Of a stretch of 64,000 nt of DNA, positions 45,438 to 53,061 are shown one piece after another (position 1 is the first letter of the stretch; each line of letters opens with the position of its first letter). The notes under the pieces are model-generated. The model was not told the DNA's origin. It searched no databases and worked only from the letters and a program-made list of their open reading frames with translations. Made by a program: the position numbers and the translations under genes. Origin of the DNA: Archivesica marissinica (lineage: Eukaryota > Mollusca > Bivalvia > Venerida > Vesicomyidae); assembly GCA_014843695.1 (NCBI GenBank), contig CM026404.1:54073083-54137082 (forward strand), written 5' to 3'.

Positions 45438-46002
45438 TATGCATAACATTTCACACAATTCTTTTCGGGAGAAGGAAAACACATTAATTATGATATAATA
45501 ACTCATTTCTCAATGTAAAAGTTTTATATATATATATATAAAGCCTATGCTATATAATCTCACATTTTTACTATAAAATATTTGCTTAAATTAAAATGCT
45601 TTTTCGTAAGTCGGTGTACAATGGGCAACATGATAATTTCTATATTAAAGACAACTTGCTCAACGAGGAGGCGGTGGAGACTTATCAAATCTGGGTTGGA
45701 CTAAAATGTGACGTCATGTCGGTTATCTCCCTTGTTGCTCTTCAACAATGGCGTCATTACAGTGATGATTAATAACTACAAAATGTGTGGAACCAAAGGA
45801 ACACTATATGAAGTAACTGGTGAAAAATAAACGAGTGCAAGTTAAGTATACATGCACCCGAGAAGAAAGGCCTGTTACGCCGGTGTAACGTGAGTATCGT
45901 AAGTTCGTGAGAATTGTCGACTAGTTGGGATTTACGGGGCTCATAATAAAAAGAACATATAATAATTTCATTTATGTTAGGACACCGGCTCTATAGCTTT
46001 GG
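45438..46002. other. Spacer with an element-end-like block
   Basis: At 45705-45755, CGGTTATCTCCCTTGTTGCT CTTCAACAATGGCGTCATTA resembles the right end of the element at 48000-50956 read on its other strand. GGGTTGGACTAAAA lies beside it at 45677. No gene seen. Confidence 0.35.
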
Positions 46003-46352
46003 TGTGGCAGCACAGGACGGTCTGTCAATAGTTGAATGTTGGGGTATGTGAGAGAATGGCAGCACAGGACGGTCTGTCGATAGTTGACTGTTGGGTGATG
46101 TGAGGGAATGGCAGCACAGGACGGTCTGTCGATAGTTGACTGTTGGGGTATGTGAGAGAATGGCAGCACAGGACTGTCTGTCGATAGTTGACTGTTGGGG
46201 TATGTGAGAGAATGGCAGCACAGGACGGTCTGTCGATAGTTGACTGTTGGGGTATGTGAGAGAATGGCAGCACAGGACGGTCTGTCGATAGTTGACTGTT
46301 GGGGTATGTGAGAGAATGGCAGCACAGGACGGTCTGTCGATAGTGACTGTTG
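46003..46352. repeat. 52-bp tandem array, about 7 copies
   Basis: Unit GACGGTCTGTCGATAGTTGA CTGTTGGGGTATGTGAGAGA ATGGCAGCACAG. The last copy loses a base (ATAGTGACTG). Confidence 0.95.
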
Positions 46353-47159
46353 GGTTAGGGTGTGACGGAAGTCAACATCTGATATATACATAACAACAAC
46401 GGTATTGTACAAGATAAACTAAACAAATAATAATATGTATCCATTTCGTTTCATAGTTATTCTGTTTCTGTTTTGACAGTGCATTTCTCGATTATGTTCA
46501 ACATCGGTGATCGAAATGTCTGTTTGTATAGTTTGCCCTCGTTCAATCCGTCAAACCACCTGCAAAAATAACATTAATGTCTGATCATTGTAGAATGATA
46601 AATCCGTAGACTATCGCTAACGACGAACGGACGGACGGACGGACGAACCGACCGTCCGTCCGTCCATCCGCCCGACCGCCCGTCCGTGGTGTAGTATGCA
46701 TGGTTAATGCATTGATTCTATTCCTGTGATTTTTATCTGAGCAAAATAATAGTTCCTTTCAATCAGATTTGTCTGCGGGAACGTAGTCATATTCGCATCT
46801 CTTTAGGCATGTCAACGGAACCGTAGCAGTAATCTACATATATATCTACGAAAACTTAGCCGTGTTCCCCTCTGAAGCAAATATGTGTTCCCCTCGGTTA
46901 TAAGATATGTCATTGGAACAGTAGCCGTGTTAGCCTCTATCTAGGAATATGTCAAAAGTCAGATTATTGCCTCACAAACACTGTGTACATTTCAATACTT
47001 ACGATACATCCTCAAACATATCCTTTGTGTCCAGAAGACTGAATCTTCGACTTTCCCGCTTTCTGCAAGAAATATTGAAAATTAAATCTCCATACGTTCT
47101 AATCAATGAGGGTAGGGTGTACGTTCCTAAATAGTGTCACAGTTGTCTATTAAGATACA
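46353..47159. other. Spacer with a GGAC/GTCC palindrome
   Basis: At 46624-46687, ACGGACGGACGGACGGACGA is followed by CCGACCGTCCGTCCGTCC and related units, an inverted simple repeat. Elsewhere nothing is recognised. Confidence 0.45.
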
Positions 47160-47600
47160 GGTTGTATTAAGAGACAACTTGTTCAGTTCCTGTTTGTCTT
47201 GTCAAGGAACACATTTAGCCTGTATTAACCCTTTCAACACCACATACCTCTAAATAGGCTTACAAAAAGTGTAGATCCAGATGAGCCGGCTCGTGACGAG
47301 CCGTCTCATCAGGATCTGCACTTTTTGTCAGTGATATGACTATTTTTAGACATAATTACCCATTTTGATAAATGAACTTGTTCAAATGTGATTTTCTGAT
47401 TCATTTATTGGTTTATGAATATCATGGACCAGTCCATGTGAGTTACTTGGTGTTGAATGGGTTAAGAGACCGTACCTACTTATGGACCGCGTTATAGGAT
47501 ACCACTTGTTCAGTTCCTGTTTGCCTTGTTAAGGAACACATTAGCCTATATTAAGAGACCGTTCCTACTTATGGACCGCGTTATCGGATGTACTGGACCC
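47160..47600. repeat. Two-copy direct repeat, one copy interrupted by a MITE
   Basis: ACTTGTTCAGTTCCTGTTTG, CAAGGAACACATTTAGCCTG and GAGACCGT.CCTACTTATGG ACCGCGTTAT form a unit present twice. The second copy (about 47506-47588) is uninterrupted. The first (about 47178-47498) carries the 233-bp MITE at TTAA. Confidence 0.8.
47225..47465. mobile_element. piggyBac-like MITE with TTAA duplication and central hairpin
   Basis: Between TTAA at 47225-47228 and TTAA at 47462-47465 lies a 233-bp element with ends CCCTTTCAACACC and GGTGTTGAATGGG (12 of 13 bases inverted). The neighbouring intact copy of the host repeat has a single TTAA at the same place. TTAA targets and CCC ends fit piggyBac-type elements. 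Inside, 47262-47293 and 47297-47328 form a 32-bp hairpin with a 3-base loop and three mismatches. Confidence 0.88.
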
Positions 47601-47810
47601 TGCTATTACGTTCCAGAATTGTTAGACCCCTTTACAATGTCCCAAATATAATAGGCCCGCTAGAGGTTCAGCGTTTCTATTCTTGTTCATTCTAAGCTTC
47701 GGAGAATGTTGCATGTGCGAAGAAATTGGTAAAATCAGTGGGACCATGTGAACATTTGTTAATGGGAGGATCCCCCACCCCCGACATTGTACAGGGCATG
47801 AGGCCACCAA

Positions 47811-47999
47811 TATTCATATAATTGTAGCTCATTAAACCAGCATTTGTTCACAAAAAACATTTCTCCATCACCACTCTGTCAATGTGGTCTTCCTGAGAGT
47901 AATCATCATTTCTTCTTTGAATGTATCTACTACAATGACATCAGAGTTCGTCTCTTAGCAACTACTTCTAAATAGTGTACCATAACACTATACACTCTA
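47811..47999 (+). pseudogene. LINE ORF2 C-terminus, left part
   Basis: YNCSSLNQHLFTKNISPSPL leads into CQCGLPESNHHFFFECIYYN DIRVRLL, the Cys-Cys-His-Cys finger found at the C-terminus of many LINE ORF2 proteins. An in-frame TAG follows near 47976. Coding similarity stops at the edge of the inserted element at 48000 and resumes at 50957. The upstream part of ORF2 is not recognisable. Confidence 0.6.
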
Positions 48000-48029
48000 A
48001 GACAATTCTATTTTAATTAATTAGACGGC

Positions 48030-48053
48030 CGCCATTTTGTTGGTCACGTGACC
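48030..48053 (+). promoter_or_regulatory. Probable core promoter: YY1-like and E-box palindrome
   Basis: GCCGCCATTTTG (48030-48041) matches the YY1 site CCGCCATNTT, and GGTCACGTGACC (48042-48053) is a perfect 12-bp palindrome containing the E-box CACGTG. They lie about 100 bp upstream of the ATG at 48148, within the left end of the element, with no TATA box. This is typical of TATA-less animal promoters. Function is inferred. Confidence 0.45.
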
Positions 48054-48594
48054 TATCCGCCATTACACCACTGCAAAACAAGCCGCAAAATTCCTGCAAA
48101 TCTTAGAAAGATCTGAACGAGATATCACTGTAGAAATAAGACTTCAAATGGACGACAACAGTCAAATTGGTAAGTAAAATATGTGGAATATGATTTCAGA
48201 ACTTAACTGTAATGTTTTTGTAGTATTACGAGTTGTAATGTTTACTACGGAAATCGAGATCAAGGTCAACTGAGCAGTTTTTGGATAATTTACTGAAGGT
48301 TTGTTGAGCAACTTGTATGATTTCACCGCAATTACTACTTTAGACAGTATTTTACAATAATTTAAATCTTTAAAACAAAACAAATTTGAGGTAAACCTGT
48401 GTGTATAAAACATTGCATACACAGCCCGTGTCACAGGTGTCTGCATGGTTATTCATAACAGTGCGAGGTGTAGATACATATCTGGACAGAATAGGGCTAG
48501 TATATGCCGTTACTAAATTGAGTTCTAAAAATTGTGGTAGGAAAGTGTCACACACTGGGCTACGAACATGGTACCTTCCATGTATGTATGTACC

Positions 48595-48793
48595 ATTAAT
48601 GATTAATGTCAAACCCCTCGCGGGGACTTATACATGTTTTCCTGGGCAGGCTCAGCCGACCTAAGCAATTAACCAGTACTAAGCAATGTGTGTGAGGTGC
48701 CTTGCTCAATGACACTACATACGTGGCCTGACTGAGTATCGAACCCGGGACCGTTCAATTCCAAATCCAACGCTCAACCACGGACGCCACACT
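48595..48793 (-). mobile_element. SINE family C inside the intron
   Basis: From the plus side: ATTAATGTCAAACCCCTCGC, GTTTTCCTGGGCAGGCTCAG, GTGAGGTGCCTTGCTCAATG, B-box complement GTATCGAACCCGGGACC, and A-box complement CTCAACCACGGACGCCAC. It lies in the 889-bp intron of the SWIM-YqaJ gene, antisense to it. Confidence 0.9.
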
Positions 48794-48804
48794 ACATTGA
48801 TCAT

Positions 48805-49048
48805 AGCCGGAAAGCTTATCTCAGAGCTAACCTACATGTAGTCATCCTGGCATTGTATCATTTGTACATGTACACCATTACATTATACAGTTGAGCCATG
48901 AAAAATGCGACATGAATAAGTGCAACCCGATTACCCAGGATCAAACCTAGTACATATACATTCATATTACTTTAAAGCCGGAAAGCCTACATCCGAGCTA
49001 TCCCGGCATTTGATTTACTTGTAGTGTACACCGTTACATTATACCTTC
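48805..49048. repeat. Diverged two-copy repeat in the intron
   Basis: AGCCGGAAAGCTTATCTCAG ... ACCATTACATTATAC (48807-48892) recurs as AGCCGGAAAGCCTACATCCG ... ACCGTTACATTATAC (48975-49043). The second copy leads into the splice acceptor tract. Confidence 0.65.
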
Positions 49049-50956
49049 TTTTTTTCAGAGCTTCCACTCGATGACAGTATCTGGGAGAAAAACAACTGTA
49101 AAGTGTGGCCAAGATTAACGTATGAGGATATTTTGGAATACTTAGTGGAGTCAAAAGCATTTGATGGAAAAGTCATGAAGGCGTTCCGTGCAATGTACGG
49201 GTACAATTATGTCCAGAATGGATGGATGGGCGACATATTTTCCGTGAAGGTTAACGAGATAGACTTTCTGAAAGCACACATATCACCAAGTCAGCCTGGT
49301 GTGGGACGTGTAGATTATTTTACATGGGTTGCAATTACTAAGGATTGTACGGTGCTAACTGGTTATTGTACGTGCCCAGCAGGGAGCGGTAGAAGCTGCA
49401 GTCATGTATCGGCCCTATTGTATGCAGTGACACTAGCTTGGTCCAGTGGTGTAGGTGGTACAACATGCACGGATACGGCTCAAGCCTGGGGTCGAGGCGC
49501 GGCAAAATCTCTAACTCATGATAAGTTGATTGATATTTCATTTGATAGACCAAGTGCGAAGACATTAATCACATGTAACACAAAAGTATTAGTAAATAAT
49601 GATGCAACACCGAATACCAAGCAGTTTTTGGATCACAAAGACCTGTCAACAGTCAACAGTCAACAGTCAAATCACTCTGGGAATGTAAAGGAACAATACT
49701 GTACAAAATTCTTCATGCCCCAGAGCAAAAAACTTGTGTTGAAAAAGGTGGCATAGAACACGGGCCACACAGCATTGATCAAACCATGACAGTGAATTGC
49801 CCCTTGTCGTGTACTTTCTGTGCACATTTTTATAAGAAATATGTGTGTATTACTGAGGAAAACATTAGGATGATGGGAAAGAAAACAAAACACCAAAATT
49901 CAAACTTGTGGCAAGAAAGTCGCAAACTGCGCATAACGGCCAGCAAGGCAAATTCTGTGCCCAAAACAGACAGAGCTGACCCCAGTAAATTTGTAAATAA
50001 TCAGTTATATCCACGGTTCAAGGGGTGTGCTGCTACAAAACATGGACGAGACAATGAGTCAAAAGCTCGGGAATGGTTCGAGCAAAAGTCTGGTTTACCC
50101 GTTTCCAAGTCGGGCCTTGTCGTATGTCCCGAGGAGCCATATTTTGCCGCCAGCCCTGATGGTATCGTGGATGAAAACACCATAATAGAAATTAAATGTA
50201 CTACGCGCCCACTCAGGGAGTTAATTTCTTCAGGAAAATATGATGTTAGCTTAAAAGATGGACAGGAATATTTAAATCCTAAGGGAGGCAATGGATATTA
50301 TTGCCAAGTGCAAATGACCATGTTTTGCACAAAGGCCAGGTTATGTAAATTTGTTGTCTGGACATCCAAATTCCAATGTATTGTTGACGTTCCATTTTGC
50401 TCAGAATATATCGGTAGTCTATTACCACGACTCAGGAAGTTTTACTTCAAACACTTACTTGTGCGCTTGACGGATGACCACCATGATGACAGACTGAGAC
50501 TTTCTAAAGACTACAAAAGGCTTTGTAGTACATGAACATTATATTCTGTTAGCATAGATCTGAGATTTGTAAACTTGTCAATCCAGTAATACATCATGTT
50601 GATGTAAAGTACTGTGGCATCATTTAATTTAAATAGCAGATTTAAAATTTCAAGTAATATCAAAAGTAACAGACTAGTCTGTACATATTTTATTTGGCAT
50701 ACAATTTTAGCACGATACATGTAAGTGAAACTGGTAAATTAAGCATATAAATAAATCCATTTGAACAGTTTGTTATCTTGTGTTTCTCTATATTATACTC
50801 GATGTAACTGTAGGTCTGGTATTGTTTGTGTGATATTTGTTTCGCTAATTTCATTATATCTCTTAAATATTTATTTTGATCTGCAGTGGTGTAATGGCGG
50901 ACGTGAAGAGTGATAAGGGGAGATAATCGGGTTGGACTAAATTTATAGAATTGTCT

Positions 50957-51475
50957 ATTTACACGGAGACCGGAACCTTAGCGATGATCTCAACGCACAT
51001 ATCTTTGAAGCAGTCCAAAACTACATCCGGGAAAGCAGACGATTTTCATGAGCATCTGTTCACTAAATGTAGCAGGTTTGCTTCTCCCATTGAACTATCC
51101 GAATGAATACATCATGTTCCTCCATCTTCTATCCTTTTGCCTATCTTCTCAGTCAATCTTAATTTCAACTTACTAATTTAATTACTATGTGTATTTCTAT
51201 CACCTTAATAATCTCATTATATTATTGAGATTATAGTTTACAGTTCATTGTTAATATAATTTTATACTCATCTTTATCGAATTGCAATTAATAGTTCATA
51301 TACGATTAAAACGCTGTCATACTGTAATTACAATATACATCTAAATATAGGAGAAGACCTCTATAAGCTATAGCTTTCGGTTCTAATCCTTTTTCATACA
51401 TGTATGTAAATATTTGTGTAAATTGTACATTTGTATATATTGTATCATTGTTTGAAATAAACTATGTTTAAACTA
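50957..51475 (+). mobile_element. LINE ORF2 C-terminus (right part) and 3' end
   Basis: From 50965 the plus strand reads GDRNLSDDLNAHIFEAVQNY IRESRRFS-stop (TGA 51049-51051), the usual final helix of LINE ORF2 proteins. It continues the finger at 47811-47975 across the inserted element. An AT-rich 3' UTR follows, ending CTTTCGGTTCTAATCC ... GAAATAAACTATGTTTAAAC, similar to the LINE end at 23426-23535. So the SWIM-YqaJ element landed about 25 codons before the end of ORF2. Confidence 0.6.
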
Positions 51476-51874
51476 ATATTCACATGAGTTTGCCATGCCC
51501 TTGTACAGGGTATGTCGCTATCCAACATGCCCACGTCTGTTGACAGAATATGAATTAAAATATTACATTGGGTTAAACCGACTGAAGTTTGCAACGAGAT
51601 CCTAATATAAAATATAAAACATTTGATAAATAAATATCTATGTATTCTTTTGGCTGTCTACATCCCAGCGAGGGGTTCGACATTAGAGGACGATAGATAG
51701 ATAGACTCCGGCCATATACAATATTTTTACCTGATGCATTTCGTGATGAATCTCTTTCCGCGGTGGCTGATTGTATGTGGTGGGAACTCTGGTTTGAAGT
51801 TACCATTGGATATATTACTCCTGGTTGTCCGTGTGTCAACGCCTCGGTGTGGTGGTCTGAAAGTAATAAGCAGG
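51476..51874. other. Unassigned spacer
   Basis: Contains CCCAGCGAGGGGTTCGACAT (51664-51683), a scrap of a SINE C-like tail followed by GATAGATAGATAG. Otherwise nothing recognised. Confidence 0.35.
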
Positions 51875-52090
51875 AAGCTGTGATAGCAGATAGCGCAATG
51901 GTAGGGCCTTTTCTTCAGTTGTGAAAGGCTCGGATTTCGAGCGCACATTGCCTCTCCTCTCTCCCTCATGGCGATGGATTCCATCAGGAATGAGGTCTCT
52001 TCTCTCTCCCTCATGGCGATGGATTCCATCAGGAATGAGGTCTCTTCTCTCTCCCTCATGGCGATGGATTCCATCAGGAATGAGGTATTG
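51875..52090 (+). mobile_element. SINE family E with a triplicated core
   Basis: Head AGCTGTGATAGCAGATAGCG, GTTGTGAAAGGCTCGGATTT and CGAGCGCACATTGCC, then the 45-bp core TCTTCTCTCTCCCTCATGGC GATGGATTCCATCAGGAATG AGGTC occurring three times (about 51952-52086). The tail is lost. Confidence 0.85.
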
Positions 52091-52104
52091 GGCGCGATTA
52101 ATCT

Positions 52105-52243
52105 ATTGTTGTAAGATCGAGCTAAATAAATTTAACCTACGGCAAGCCAGCTGGATAGCTTCCTCGAATGAAAAACATTCGACACTGGGATTCCAACACA
52201 CAGCGGTGAGGGGCAAGTGATGTGAAGTCGACGACCGTAACCA
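52105..52243 (-). mobile_element. SINE relic, minus strand
   Basis: ATCGAGCTAAATAAATTTAA CC, then GGGATTCCAACACACAGCG (degraded B box) and GTGAAGTCGACGACCGTAAC CACTC (A-box complement). A sister relic lies at 54085-54172. Confidence 0.6.
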
Positions 52244-52460
52244 CTCAGTGGTGGTGTATTGGATACGGTATCCACCTCACAACAACCGAGAGGTCGTTAG
52301 CTCGAGCCCCGTCAGAACCACGGCTAGAACACCCTTAGATCCCCGTTGCATCTTCTCCCTTCCTCATGACGATGAATTCCATCAGGAATGAGGTGAGATC
52401 TCGAGAATGGTTAAACTAATCTTATAATAACTTGTTTCGCAATCGAGCTAGAAATATAGA
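52244..52460 (+). mobile_element. SINE with a family E tail and a different head
   Basis: Head GTGGTGGTGTATTGGATACG GT and GTCGTTAGCTCGAGCCCCG. Core TCATGACGATGAATTCCATC AGGAATGAGG. Tail CTTGTTTCGCAATCGAGCTA. The tail and core are those of family E but the tRNA head is another one. Confidence 0.8.
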
Positions 52461-53061
52461 AATTTATCAGTGAAATATATAAATGTATCAGTGAAATACA
52501 CATTATATTTATCACTGCCGTGCACGTGCACTCCCTATCCCATAAATATTGTCAACACGAACGTTTTCCGACTCAAGCAGTCAGTGACGTCCTTTGTGAC
52601 GTCTATTGTGATGTCATTTTTGGTTGTCTAAGCACAACGTTATAGCGCTATTTAGCGCGTGAGTACATCGTTTCCATCCTACCCCCCCCCCTCATTTCAT
52701 CCTAGAAAATAAAAAGAACAGTGACTGATAGAATTATGTTTTCACTCATGAACATAGAAAGCTATTATTATCACTCCTGGTTCTCAATGTTCATTCCGTT
52801 AAATACAATTCGGTCATTCACTGAAACAAACAAATATTCCCTTAGTATTCTACAAAGGCACAAGACACAAACAATTGTTTTGCCCTATGGTCATATAGTA
52901 AGTAATGTTTGTGTCTTGTGCCTGTGGTATTCAGTATGCGCCACATAGGGGTATTTATTTATTTATTTATTATCACGCATTCCGTGTACGTATATATGCT
53001 CTATTATTAATTTCGCTAGTTTACTGTATAATGATTAGCTTGTAGTAAGGCACCAGCTTAC
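52461..53061. other. Spacer with a perfect 18-bp inverted repeat
   Basis: AGGCACAAGACACAAACA at 52856-52873 pairs perfectly with 52906-52923. A TTTA run lies at 52949-52972. This is where a downstream exon of the pseudokinase gene would be expected, but I could not find one. Confidence 0.5.

Larger units (their letters stand above)
48148..50535 (+). pseudogene. SWIM zinc-finger / YqaJ nuclease gene, two exons, frameshifted
   Basis: Exon 1 is 48148-48169 (ATG...CAAATTG, donor GTAAGT). The intron is 48170-49058 with acceptor TTTTTTTCAG. Exon 2 starts at 49059 and reads on in phase (MDDNSQIELPLDDSIWEKNN...). The first 224 codons hold a SWIM finger, GYCTCPAGSGRSCSHVSALL (C-x-C-x7-C-x-H, 49367-49405). 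At 49645-49670 the repeat GTCAACA occurs three and a half times. Past it the first frame stops at 49756, while the +2 frame is open from the repeat through the second ORF to TGA at 50535. The second half is a YqaJ/lambda-exonuclease-type PD-(D/E)XK domain: LWQESRKLRITASK, GRDNESKAREWFE, then SPDG (Asp, 50158) and IIEIKCTTR (Glu 50188, Lys 50194), and CQVQMTMF. All expected catalytic residues are present. A polyadenylation signal AATAAA lies at about 50749. A change of one 7-bp unit would put the halves in frame, so this may be one fused protein of about 460 codons. Confidence 0.8.
48000..50956 (+). mobile_element. SWIM-YqaJ element bounded by inverted repeats
   Basis: A 2.96 kb insertion within a LINE. 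Outer blocks: AGACAATTCTAT at 48000-48011 against ATAGAATTGTCT at 50945-50956 (12 bp, perfect). Inner blocks: TCCGCCATTACACCACTGCA at 48056-48075 against its exact complement at 50882-50901 (20 bp, perfect). The spacing between outer and inner blocks is the same on the two sides to within a base, but the DNA between them has diverged. LINE coding sequence flanks both ends. The target-site duplication is not clear: the left flank ends CTCTA and the right flank begins ATTTAC. The only gene seen is the SWIM/YqaJ gene; the intron holds a SINE. No DDE, HUH or tyrosine-recombinase motif is visible. Confidence 0.7.

Noticed and set aside
43640..45450. 8-bp target-site duplication of the hAT element
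   Set aside because: Flanks TGTTTATA and ATTATATG are both AT-rich and do not match convincingly.
52461..53040. Next downstream exon of the pseudokinase gene
   Set aside because: Minus strand was read in all frames; no acceptor followed by kinase subdomain X-XI-like sequence was found.
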